DNA of 64,000 nt, taken from assembly GCA_016800925.1 (NCBI GenBank), contig JABCPU010000364.1, positions 1-64,000 of the forward strand, given 5' to 3'. Shown here one piece after another: positions 1-9,956 of this stretch. The stretch is from Suillus spraguei. Lineage: Eukaryota > Basidiomycota > Agaricomycetes > Boletales > Suillaceae. Both the position numbers and the translations under genes were made by a program. The notes under the pieces were generated by a model. It was given only the letters and a program-made list of their open reading frames with translations, was not told the origin of the DNA and did no database searches. The first letter of the stretch is position 1. Each line of letters opens with the position of its first letter.

Positions 1-176
1 GTACACTATATAGGCTTACAGGAATCAAAAACAGTGAAAGATATATCTACCAAATAAAGCAGAAAAAACAAACAGAGGTTGAATTATTGAAAAGTATTAC
101 TTTCTCAAGATGTGGCAGAGGGAGCAGTGGTGGGGAAAAGAGGAAACGAAGATTGGAGCTGGAGGGAACTACAGCG

Positions 177-373
177 CACCAGCTGCGCAGTCACGTGACC
201 AAATCACGCAATCACACAATGGGACAAACTGTGTCGGCACTTGAAAAAAACCACACGAGAAATTTCCATACCAAGCTAAGCGAAATAAGCGTGAAAATGT
301 GGCATTTAGCGACATACACGAAAGCCATGCGAGCTAGCAAACATCTTCCCACCTTTCCCCCCTTACTTTATAG
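177..373. repeat. Dispersed repeat R, copy 1
   Basis: About 200 bases that recur in the same orientation at 1951-2170. Shared landmarks in order are the run around CAGCTGCGCAGTCA, a CACGTGACC-type box (CATGTGACC in copy 2), AATCACGCAATCACACA, GAGAAATTTCC, a GCGAAA/GCTAGC-rich part and the end block CCACCTTTCCCCCCTTACTT followed by TATAG. It contains no convincing gene; the open frame across it is not supported by any motif. It could be a terminal or promoter part of a larger element of which the rest is not recognisable. The basis is direct sequence comparison. Confidence 0.7.
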
Positions 374-391
374 ACGAGTCCACCACCCGTT

Positions 392-525
392 GTGCCTTCG
401 GCACAGGGAAGCAAAAGGAGTGCTTCGCACTCCTTTTGCTCCCTGGCTAAGGCTTCATCCTAATAATTCTGTTTGCCCAAGGCACAGGAAGGCAAAAGAG
501 TGCTTCGCACTCTTTTTGCCTTCCT
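392..525. repeat. Three hairpins sharing a TTC loop
   Basis: Three inverted repeats follow one another. At 392-404 GTGCC-TTC-GGCAC. At 405-444 an 18-bp stem with one bulge whose inner 13 bp are perfect, again with a TTC loop flanked by GAGTGC and GCACTC. At 486-525 a stem of about 19 bp with the same inner GAGTGC-TTC-GCACTC. After the last two comes the sequence GGCTTCATCCTAATAATT. A decayed version (CTTTGCACTCCTTTTTGGC, then GGCTCCATCCTAATAATTT) lies at about 1830-1922. These look like small mobile hairpin repeats rather than terminators. Confidence 0.7.
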
Positions 526-783
526 GGCCTTGGCTTCATCCTAATAATTATCTTTAATAATGATAACAGGTCTTGAAATAAATCATAACTTTAACCAATA
601 TTTTTGAGGGAAGTAAAAGTACCACATCACCATCTTTGTGAGTTTATTGCCCATCTCATCCTCATGTCATTGCATTTGATTTTGATTTTTTTTAGTTATT
701 TACTGCAAACTATTAACTTGAATAAATCTTTTGTGTCAAGTTTTAATAGGGGGCAACAGTATTAAGTTGTCACACAACAAAAT

Positions 784-1254
784 TCATGCAAGTGTCCCAT
801 CTCCTGTCTCCCATCTCCCATTTCCCATCTCCCATCTCCTGTTACTGGTCTCCTGTCTCTCATTTCCTCTTACCAGTCTGCTGTCTCCCATCTTGTGTCT
901 CCCATCTCCCATCTCCTGTGTCCTGTGTCCTGTGTCCTGTGTCCTGTGTCCTGTGTCCTGTGTCCTGTGTCCTGTGTCCTGTGTCCTGTGTCCTGTGTCC
1001 TGTGTCCCATCTCCTGTCTCCTGATCTCCCATCTCCCATCTCCCATCTCCCGTCTCCTGTCTCCATCTCCCGTCTCCCGTCTCCCGTCTCCCGTCTCCCG
1101 TCTCCCGTCTCCCGTCTCCCGTCTCCTGTCTCCTGTCTCCCATCTCCCGTCTCCCATCTCCTGTCTCCCATCTCCCATCTCCTGTCCCCCATCTCCCATC
1201 TCCCATCTCCCATCTCCTGTCTCCTGTCTCCTGTCCCCCATCTCCCATCTCCCA

Positions 1255-1287
<33 letters not shown>

Positions 1288-1446
1288 CCCATCTCCCATC
1301 TCTCCCATCTCTCATCTCTCCCGTCTCCCCATCTCCCCCATCTCCCGTCTCCCCATCTCCCCATCTCCCCATCTCCCCATCTCCCCATCTCCCCATCTCC
1401 CCATCTCCCCATCTCCCCATCTCCCCCATCTCCCCTGTCTCTCATC

Positions 1447-1521
<75 letters not shown>

Positions 1522-1527
1522 CGTCTT
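784..1527. repeat. Heptanucleotide minisatellite (TCTCCCA family)
   Basis: About 745 bases of tandem 7-base units, sorted into blocks: mixed TCTCCCA/TCTCCTG, then exactly twelve TGTCCTG units at 919-1002, then TCTCCCG units around 1066-1130, mixed units to about 1290, an 8-base variant TCTCCCCA to about 1430, and TCTCCTG units at about 1446-1515. The plus strand is nearly all pyrimidine; the minus strand has GGG or GGGG every 4-5 bases. Because 7 is not a multiple of 3, every frame stays open and reads as a repeating peptide; these long open frames are artefacts. Confidence 0.95.
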
Positions 1528-1950
1528 GATCATAGCAGCTTTTGAAACAAATAAAATGATTTTTCAAATGACAAAGTTTAGATTCCTTGATAGCCAATAT
1601 TATAATCAATCTAAGAGAAATCTATCAATTCCTGAGGGTAGGAGAGGACACTTCCAGCCTGCTGGCAACTTCCAACCTGGTATTGGTGCCTGATGGAGTA
1701 GCTTGTCATAGGTATCAACCTGTTCCTGACAACTTGACCATGCCTTTTGATGGTGCCACCACTCCTTCCAGCCCCTGATGAGTTTCCCTATTAGCCATCT
1801 TCTGCAATTGCACTCATTTTTTGCTTGCCCTCCTTTTTTGCTTTCCACTCCTTTGCACTCCTTTTTGGCTTCACTTTTGGCTTCACACTCCCTTTGGCTC
1901 CCTTGGCTCCATCCTAATAATTTGGTTCTACCCCAACCCATGGCAAATTC
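1528..1950. other. No recognisable gene
   Basis: Low-complexity C/T-rich sequence with the decayed hairpin remnant at about 1830-1922. Short open frames occur on both strands but carry no motif and no splice-compatible continuation. I see nothing else here. Confidence 0.5.
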
Positions 1951-2170
1951 CACCAGCTGCGCAGTCATGTGACCAAATCACGCAATCACACATCACGCAT
2001 CACACAATCATACAATGGGACAACAGTGAGTCGGCACTCGAAAAAACCACGCGAGAAATTTCCAAAAAGGTGTTAAGCGAAATAACCGAGCTAAGCGTTC
2101 CCATGTGGCCTTTAGCGAAAGCCACGCGAGCTAGCGAACACCTTCCCACCTTTCCCCCCTTACTTTATAG
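1951..2170. repeat. Dispersed repeat R, copy 2
   Basis: Second copy of the repeat at 177-373, same orientation, slightly longer because the ATCACGCATCACACAATC part is expanded. It ends with the same CCACCTTTCCCCCCTTACTT-TATAG block. Between the two copies lie the hairpins and the minisatellite, so the pair could be remnants of long terminal direct repeats, but no target duplication or internal coding sequence supports that. Confidence 0.65.
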
Positions 2171-2359
2171 ATTTGTCAGGCACCAGGATGTGGCCAGTTG
2201 GGTGGAGGTGCTTCACCTTCAATAACAGGTTTCTGAGAAGTAATAACAGCCACTGTAAAAATGTAAATATGACATTTTCACTGTAATCTAGTTTATATAT
2301 ACCTCAATCATTGCTGGGAAATCAAACAATCTGCATAGTACCTGCCTTCAGAGATTTGG

Positions 2360-2833
2360 TGTTACGAACTGAGGTGGCGTCACCAGCGACAGTGAGAAGA
2401 CACAGATGGTCTGCTGGGAGATTCTTACAATGTCCAGAAGAGGACAAGGTGAAAGTACAAGGAACGCGTTCCGAGTACGATCAAGGGTCTGGCCTCAAGA
2501 ACAAGTTCAAGAGGTTCTTCGAGAATAGAGACTAAGGCTAAGGAGTGCTTAGACTTAGAGACGATTCAAAGACACTTAGGTTGGAGGCCTAAGCGAAGGA
2601 GATTCCAGGTAAAACCCAGTAAGATTAAAGTAAGGAATCTACTACAAGTACACTGTGCTTAAATAGGCCAATATGCGCGCACAGACCAAGTGACCGTGAG
2701 AATGTAACTGCGTATCCTAATAAGGAAGGCATGTGTTGTACAAATGCATTGAGCATATGAGTCAGAGTCATGTGCATGATATACAAGTAAGGAAACAAAG
2801 GGAAAATGAATAGGGGCACGTACGACTGTAACA
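2360..2833 (-). repeat. 3' LTR of family A copy 1
   Basis: 474 bp, TG...CA ends, nearly identical to 9476-9951. Differences seen are two substitutions near the start and two one-base indels (around 2570 and 2773). It contains, on the minus strand, a TATTTAAG box followed by ACTTTAATCTTACTGGG. Confidence 0.95.
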
Positions 2834-2875
2834 TTACCCCCTTATTACATTGAAAGTCACCGACTTTCAAACATC

Positions 2876-4332
2876 TTGGTTGTCGTCATAGACGGGATCA
2901 TAGTCGTCGTAATTAGCGACGTCTTCATCAGCAGCGCTTCCTCCCAACATATAAGCTGCTTCCTCCTCTGCTACAGTTCTTGCTCGTCGACCTTCTTTTC
3001 GTCGTCGACAGTTAATAAGATACTGTTCCCACCTACGTAGTGCATCATAGAATCCATTGTCCTTTCAGGTAAGCGTGAACGGGGGTTCCCCATGACGCTG
3101 AGGGCAATAAATGGACAGATGGGTGGGACCGTGTCGCAGACAGATTTGACACTGATAGTCGGGACAATTCTTTTGCCGGTGTCCGACGATGCCGCAGATT
3201 CGGCATTTCATGTTTTCGTCAGTGTTAGAGGTGGACATACGTAATGGTGATGGTGAGATAATGGGTGGGGGACTAGTGGATCTGGCACGCTTCTTCCCTT
3301 TCTTTCGCGTCATGCGTTTTAAGGCAAGGTTATTATCGCGTCGAAGCTGCGCTTGTTGTTTACTGGTTAGCATGTACGCGGAGATGGGGAGGTCGGAGTA
3401 GTTCCTCGTTCAGCAGCCACAGAAGTTCGTTAGAGGAAGAAGGAGAAGTGATGCCGAAGTCCTTTACTAAGACTGGCGAGACAGGATCCATTGGACCAAA
3501 TGAAGGCGGGATAGCATGGGAGGATGGATCTGAAGGTCACAAAGTCGAGGGCCGAGTGTTATTAATTCAACGACAGGAATTCCTAACTTCTTTGCAGCTT
3601 CACACTGTTCTTCGGAACAGGGCTCGTATAGCCATGCGGGATGGTCATGAGAAACTATGACGGGAGACGATGAAGTCGGTTGTTCGATGGGAGATGGGGT
3701 TCGGGGAGAAGCGAGGTCGGCTTGTGTTTGTTGTAAATCAGTGATGGCTTCTTCGACTAGGTTTCTGGCTGCTCTGGTTTCAGCGACTGATTGCTGGATG
3801 GTTTCGACGACTGCATTGGTGAGCTGCCTGATCTCTTGGACAGCAGTGCATAAGCCAGCAAGGGCGTCAACACTAGAATACATGCGCGAAGCAGGGGGTG
3901 CTGGAATAGGAAGTGGCGCATCTTCCTGCGGAGAGGGAGGTCGAGCAACGCCTGCTCGACGTTCGGCCATGATGTGAATAGCTTCTTCAACGTCGCTTTT
4001 AAAAGAACGGGAAGCAACAACATAGCATAAGAACGAATGCGTTTTTGAAGATGTAAGAAGCATTGATGATATGTTGCATCCGTGGTTTCATTGGCTGTGG
4101 CTTCGATGAGGGCGGCAGTGCGGATAATGTTGACGAGGAGGAGGGCCGGGAAGGCACCTTTTTCTGTGAGGATTCTTTCAATTTCAAGGGCGTGTCCTTC
4201 ACATAGAAGGGTGGCTTCAATGTAGGAAGTGTTGTCGATTTCAGTGGTAAGGGATCCATATTGTTCAGCATCAGAGTCGGAGTCATTGTTGGCAATGGTG
4301 ACGGGGGTGATGTAGGCAGCGGGGAAAGACAT
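2876..4332 (-). pseudogene. Third ORF of family A: double zinc-knuckle protein
   Basis: An open frame of about 480 codons starts with ATG (4332) 73 bases after the end of pol and runs almost to the polypurine tract. The N-terminal part is helical and acidic (reads MSFPAAYITPV...), the middle contains VEEAIHIMAERRAG and a long heptad-like stretch around TAVQEIRQLTNAVVETIQQS, and the C-terminal part has two zinc knuckles: CX2CX4HX4C (CRICGIVGHRQKNC) and CX2CX6HX4C (CQICLRHGPTHLSIYC), then an acidic tail ending DDYDPVYDDNQDV. The copy is broken by a frameshift near 4020, another between about 3470 and 3380, and a stop at about 3065. No signal peptide or membrane segment is visible, so it is not an envelope. 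Its position after the chromodomain is unusual; function unknown, possibly nucleic-acid binding. Confidence 0.7.
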
Positions 4333-4405
4333 TTCAATGGTGGTAGTTGATCAAGTGCTAGTGCGAGTTGATTGACTGAAGGATAATCAGAGGGCGTGTT
4401 GCTTC

Positions 4406-7400
4406 TTATAAGCGTTCAGGATTCGAGCGGAGTTCTTCAAGTTCTTTCTGGGAGCCATTCGTTATCTCCCGATGAATATCCTTTCCAGGAAACAAGATAG
4501 CGTCGGTGAGTGCCGGTTCCTTTGTGAGAAAGGATTGCTTCTACTTCATATTCTTCTTCTTCTTCGATGATGTCAGGTGGTGGTTCGGGGAAGTTCGGGC
4601 CGTGTACGTCCGTTTCGCTATAGGATGATAAGACAGAAGCGTGGAACGTGGGATGAATTTTCCACTGTGGAGGGAGTTTGAGTGTGAACGTGATGGGAGA
4701 TAAGACGTCGATGATCGGAAAGGTCCGTATCGTTTTGGGGCGAGTTTCCTTGATGGGAGTTTGAGTCTAAGATTAGCGGCAGATAGCCAAACCTTATCTC
4801 CGATCTTCCATGGGGTGTACTTATCTCCTCGGGATCGTTCGGCCATTGTCTGCATTGCAATGTTATGACAGGCAATTGCTTCTTCTCTTATCTTCTGCAG
4901 AGATCGTACTCGATCTTCTGCTGCGGGGACGGATGAGTCAGGATAAGGTGAGGGATAGCACGTGGTTCGTATCCCATCATTAGATAGAAAGGTGATGCAT
5001 TCCTTGCATCATGTTTTCGGTGATTGTGGACGAATTTGGCGATTGGTAGGTGTTCTACCCAATCTTCAGGGTTGTTGCGGCAACAAATGCGTAGATATGT
5101 TTCGAGTTCTTGATTTAGCCTTTCAGTTTGACCATCAGTCTGCGGGTGATAAGCTGTGGATGGAGCGATGACGTAGTCGAGAAGTCGGGCAAGTTCCTTA
5201 GAGAAGCAGATAGGAACTGCGGGCCTCGATCCGATATAACTTTGTCATGGAGTCCAAATCGGTGGTAGATGTATTTCAAAAATAGTTTAGCAACGCCTTC
5301 GGAAGTGATGGTTTTCAAACAGGGATAATAATTACCCCCTTCGTAAGGCCATGGTCTACCACGACCATGATACTGTCAAAGCCACCAGAGACAGGCAGGT
5401 CAGTGATAAGGTCGACAGAGACCTGGGAAAAGGTCGAGTTGCAGATGAGGGGATTGGAGTGAGCGTGGGCAATAGGATGTGTATCTGCCTTCATCTGCTG
5501 GCAAAGGGCCACCCTTCCACATATTTCCGAATGTAGGAGCCCATAGCGGGCCACCAAGCCTCTCGTTTAACAAGTTCTTCTGTTTTGAATCTACCGGGAT
5601 GACCCGCGGTAGATGATCATGATACCGTTTCAGGATATCGGAGCAATGCGCCGTGGAATATAGGCGCGATTCTTAAAATAGAGGACGTTCTCCTCAATCT
5701 TCCAGTCAGAGAGTGCCGATTTCATAGGGGGAAGGCACACGCCATCAAGGGCATCAGACACCGTCTTAAAGACAGGGTCGTCGAGGGGGTCAGAGGATGA
5801 CAGCACATCCTTCAAGTCGGTGTCAATAAGGCGAACGAATAGAGCGTCAGGGAGGAGAGTCTGGTCTTCGTTATCGTCTTTACCGGAATCGTAGTCGGGC
5901 GGCGAGATAGTGCATCAGGTACGGCTAATTTAGTACCTGCAACGTGATGCAGTTCAATGTCATAAATAGACAAATCAGTTGCCAATGTGCTTGGCGGCGG
6001 GTAAGCTTCTGTGCACTTCTAAAGTACAGGAGATTCTTGTGGTCGGTGAATACCAGGACAGGGTGTGGGTTACCTTCAAGATAGTGACGCCATTCATTTA
6101 GTGCCCGGATTACGGCAAGGAGTTCCCGATCAAAGATCTGATAATTGCATTCTGCGGGGTTCAAAGACTGTGAAAGATATGCACATGGGTGATAAACACC
6201 ATTTTCATCAGTCTGCAGGAGAACTCCGCGGTTGCTACAAGCGAAGCGTCGGTAGCAATAGCAAATTGTCGGGAAGGATCAGGGTTACGGAGTACCGGTT
6301 GGGATGTAAAGCGCCGTTTCAGTTCTTCGAAAGTGTCCATGCATTCAGGTGACCAATCAAAGGCCTTATCTTTCTTTGTGAGATCGATAAGAGGTCGGGC
6401 AATGTCAGAATAATGGGAAATGAATGTGCGGTAGAAGTTGCAAAAGCCGAGGAATGATCGAACATCTTTTACAGATTTCGGAACTGGCCATTCGGAGATT
6501 CCCTTGGTCTTGGCGTGTCCATTGCAACTTGTCCGGGGCGAATTATCATTCCGAGGTATTCCACTTCTTCTGCATCAAACATGCATTTCTCCGGTTTAGG
6601 AACAGATGTTCTTTTCGTATTTTCATCAAAACCCGTCTAGTTCTTTCACGGTGTTCTTCCATAGTCGTAGAGAAAATCAGGATTCGTCCATGTAGATAAC
6701 CATCCATCCTTCGTTGATTTCCTGTTGGAAGTGCGATTCATGTATGCTTGGAAAGTTGCTGGGGAATTACAAAGGCCAAAGAACATGAGTTTGGTTCAAA
6801 AAGACCGAATTCCATAGTAAAGGCAGCTTTCCAGCGATCATCGGGATGGATGTGAATATTGTTATAACCAGACCGAATATCCATTTTCGTAAAGAACTGT
6901 GCGTTGTGAAGTCGTGCGACGAGGGAGATAGGAAGTGGAAGTGGGTATGCGTTCTTGACTGTCCAATCATTGATGTAGCGGTAATCTTGACAGGGACGCA
7001 ATTCTCCACTCTTCTTTCCCACAAAGAAGAAGCCACTAGCTTGGGGTGACTTCGATTCTGAGATAAAACCTTTCGCAACGTTTTCATCAATAAACGTTTT
7101 GACGGCGGTGCGTTCTTTTTCCGATAACGGGTAAACCTTAGATGTACGAGGGATGAAACCGGGTTTAGTATCGATCCGATGATCAATACCAGGGCGTTCA
7201 GGGGGTAGTTTGTTCAAACCTCTTTAGCAAAGACGTCGGCGAAGTCATGGAGATAGTCCGGGACCAATTCTTCGAAGGGTTTCTTTTTCTTTTCCTTCTC
7301 ATCCGTGGCGAATTCCTGTGCTTTGTTACTAAATTTTGGAGGGGGAAGTGGAACTGCAGAATAGTTGGAGAGTTGTTCGAGTCGAGAAGTTCCATCACGT

Positions 7401-8464
7401 GTGAAGGGTGTATCCATGGATACTTCTTCGATGATCCTCATACTGACTCCATCGGTATCATATTCCACAAGGAATTCTCCTTCTCCAAGTTCATAGGAAG
7501 AAATCTCTCGCACTTCTGGTGCATGCCAGACATCTTGCATGGTGTTGAATTGGTCATCATCCTCTGTCGGGATCAACGAGGGCACTGGTTCTTTTTCTTC
7601 ATCGGGGATCTCTTCAATTGAAGCTGAAAGAGTTTTTGGGGAACGTAGAATTTGGATAGTTTTGGTACGTTGGTATCTCGTCCGGGGATCTCCTCTTCTG
7701 CTTTTCTTTTCCCATGCTTCTGTTCATCTATTGGTCGTTGCTCGGTAGGTTCTGTTCCAACCCGATGTTCGGGTTCAGATTCGTTCTTGCGTTTTTCTGC
7801 TCGGGGAATCGGTGATACTGCTCATGGCAATTGTACACGAGGAGTGGGGTTTGCAGTACTTGGCATTTGTACTACAAGTTTCGGATCTTTGGGAACGAAA
7901 GGGGTTACGAGCGATTTCGGAAGTCTGGAATGTTGCCATTTGGAATGATGATCGAAGAGTTGAGGCAACCCGTTCTTTTTTCGATCCTATCAAAGTCAAT
8001 TTTGATTTCATCCGATTTTGCCGTTCGAGGAAGGGCAAGTGTTTCAGCGCCCAATTGATACTTGGGTTCATTGCTCATAACCATGGGATTCCCAGAAGGA
8101 TTTGATCTCTTCTTCCTAGTTTGGTAATGTTGAATTTTCCATACATGGTTCGTTCATCAATTTTGACCACTAGGAGACAATAGTGCGTGATTGGTCCTCC
8201 TTTGATAAGGGTTCCATCTGCCGTAGTAACTCGGAATGGTGTTTTGAGTTTTCGTTGTGTGATTTGATGGAGTTTCACAAACTCTTCAGAAATGAATGTT
8301 TCGGCTGCACCGGAGTCGATCACAGCGGTCGTTTCGACGGATAGGCGAGTACGCGAGTGAAGGGTGATAGGGACACGAAGTTCTTTTCTTTCACCTACAG
8401 CGCGTACAAGTCTTAGTAATACATTAGGAGAAACATATGTCGATTCCTTGTTTCTCCAAGTCAA
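4406..8464 (-). pseudogene. Family A copy 1 pol (PR-RT-RH-IN-chromodomain), degenerate
   Basis: Read on the minus strand: aspartic protease with a DSGAAETFIS active site (8464-8075); reverse transcriptase (about 7217-6400) with [12 protein letters not shown] and [17 protein letters not shown]; RNase H with TDASLVAT and [11 protein letters not shown] (about 6290-5925); zinc-binding and catalytic integrase parts ([25 protein letters not shown]) to about 5115; a basic-domain tail; and a chromodomain near 4560-4430 (YEVEAILSHKG, RYLVSWKGYSSGDNEWLPE). At least eight indels break the frame, one of them a single-base deletion inside the catalytic YMDD at about 6685. The chromodomain marks a chromovirus. 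The copy cannot make its own enzymes. Confidence 0.9.
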
Positions 8465-9293
8465 AAATCCTCGACAATCCGCCTTACAGTTTCTTCGTCT
8501 TCTTCTTCTTTTACTTCAGTTTGATGGAGTGGGGTCTTCTTCTTTCTGTCAGGACAATTATGAATGCGGTGTCCTGTCTTCTTGCATCCAAGCATTGTCC
8601 CTTCTTCATGCATTCGGATCTTTCTGTGTCGGAGATTCGATCTACGACCATTGCATTGGAGTCACAATTAGGGATATACCATGCATTTCCGTAGTTCTTC
8701 TTCTTCTGTTGTGGAGCGTGACATGTCCTCATGGCTTGAAGATGATGATGGGAGTTGTCAATGGAAACGCATTGCAGCACAATGTCTCGAAATACTTCTG
8801 AGACATCTCCTAGTGCGAAAAGCTTTGTAAGAATACCCCAATTCAGGCCATCTTTGAAGAATTGAATCTTTGTTGCATCGTCGTTGATACGAGCCTTGGC
8901 TGCAAGTGCCTCGAAATCTGCGATGTAGGTATGAAGATCTCCTGTTCCTTGTTTAAGATCTCTGAGTTTCGTGAGTGCGGTTCCCTTGGTATCCACTGGG
9001 TCGAAGGCTTCTTTGAAACTTTTCATAAAGTCCACCATGGTTCCATAACCAACTTTTTGTCCAGAGGTGTCGGTTGATTGGGCATGGTCAAGGAACTGTT
9101 CCTTCCAAGATTTGGCATTCTTTTCGGTCATGAAGGATGTTATAAAAATGATCTTCTGTTTATCGGTGGTGTAGAGCTTTTCATTGATGTCAAAGTGCAA
9201 GTTGCACGACTGGATAAACTCGCGAGAGTTATCGCGATCTCCATCAAAACCTTTTGGTTGACCAATCTTGTATTCAAATTCTTTGGTCGTCAT
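8461..9293 (-). pseudogene. Family A copy 1 gag
   Basis: Starts at ATG 9293 (MTTKEFEYKIGQPKGFDGDRD) and codes for a retrotransposon gag of about 277 residues: the capsid-like part, with FIQSCNLHFDIN, WKEQFLDHAQ and FKDGLNWGILTKLF, followed by a zinc knuckle and an acidic end TEVKEEEDEETVRRIVEDF. The knuckle reads CLGCKKTGHRIHNC only after a one-base deletion at about 8585 is allowed for. The gag frame ends at TGA 8461-8463, where the protease frame, shifted by -1, is already open. Family A copy 2 at 60000 has the same gag. Confidence 0.9.
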
Positions 9294-9463
9294 GGTTGAT
9301 GATTCGTTTGATGAGTTATACTTTCTCGGTGCCTACACGCGCTGTCTTGCTGTCCGTTAGGGCTTGTCTTCTATCAGAGGGCTCCTCTTGACAATCTGCT
9401 CAGCGTATGCGTACGCTAGTTTGGGGTTCAGGGTCGAAGACTGGATAGTCAACGATCAGGTAT

Positions 9464-9475
9464 ACTTTAATCTTT
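9464..9475 (-). promoter_or_regulatory. Self-complementary primer-binding site, copy 1
   Basis: Directly inside the 5' LTR, the minus strand reads AAAGATTAAAGT. Eleven of these bases (AAGATTAAAGT) are the exact reverse complement of ACTTTAATCTT inside the LTR (minus strand of 9738-9748), 34 bases downstream of the LTR TATTTAAG box. This is the layout of self-primed Tf1/sushi elements. Confidence 0.8.
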
Positions 9476-9951
9476 TGTTACGAACTGAGGTGGCGTCACC
9501 AGCAACAGTGAGAAGACACAGACGGTCTGCTGGGAGATTCTTACAATGTCCAGAAGAGGACAAGGTGAAAGTACAAGGAACGCGTTCCGAGTACGATCAA
9601 GGGTCTGGCCTCAAGAACAAGTTCAAGAGGTTCTTCGAGAATAGAGACTAAGGCTAAGGAGTGCTTAGACTTAGAGACGATTCAAAGACAACTTAGGTTG
9701 GAGGCCTAAGCGAAGGAGATTCCAGGTAAAACCCAGTAAGATTAAAGTAAGGAATCTACTACAAGTACACTGTGCTTAAATAGGCCAATATGCGCGCACA
9801 GACCAAGTGACCGTGAGAATGTAACTGCGTATCCTAATAAGGAAGGCATGTGTTGTACAAATGCATTGAGCATATGAGTCAGAGTCATGTAGCATGATAT
9901 ACAAGTAAGGAAACAAAGGGAAAATGAATAGGGGCACGTACGACTGTAACA
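9476..9951 (-). repeat. 5' LTR of family A copy 1
   Basis: 476 bp with TGTTAC...GTAACA ends. On the minus strand it carries TATTTAAG, then ACTTTAATCTTACTGGG, which is the predicted transcript start. Confidence 0.95.
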
Positions 9952-9956
9952 TTTGG

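Larger units (their letters stand above)
2360..9951 (-). mobile_element. Full-length Ty3/gypsy chromovirus, family A copy 1
   Basis: A 7,592-bp LTR retrotransposon read on the minus strand. LTRs at 9476-9951 (5') and 2360-2833 (3') begin TGTTAC and end GTAACA; the host bases TTTGG are duplicated at 2355-2359 and 9952-9956. Order on the minus strand: LTR, self-complementary primer site, gag, protease, reverse transcriptase, RNase H, integrase, chromodomain, then an extra open reading frame, polypurine tract (reads AAGGGGGTAA) and LTR. The LTRs differ at only about four places, so the insertion is recent, yet the coding part has many frameshifts. It lies inside an exon of the minus-strand gene at 9957-12169. 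Confidence 0.95.

Noticed and set aside
392..525. Mitochondrial insertion (NUMT)
   Set aside because: Only the hairpins look organelle-like; flanks are ordinary nuclear repeats and no mitochondrial gene is seen.
784..1527. CRISPR-like array
   Set aside because: Units are 7-8 bases with no unique spacers.
784..1545. Long overlapping open frames on both strands (up to about 250 codons)
   Set aside because: They are produced by a 7-base repeat without stop codons in any frame; the peptides are pure repeats and no start context or splice sites support them.
2876..4332. Envelope gene in the gypsy element
   Set aside because: Position would fit, but there is no signal peptide, no membrane segment and no cysteine-rich ectodomain; it has zinc knuckles instead.
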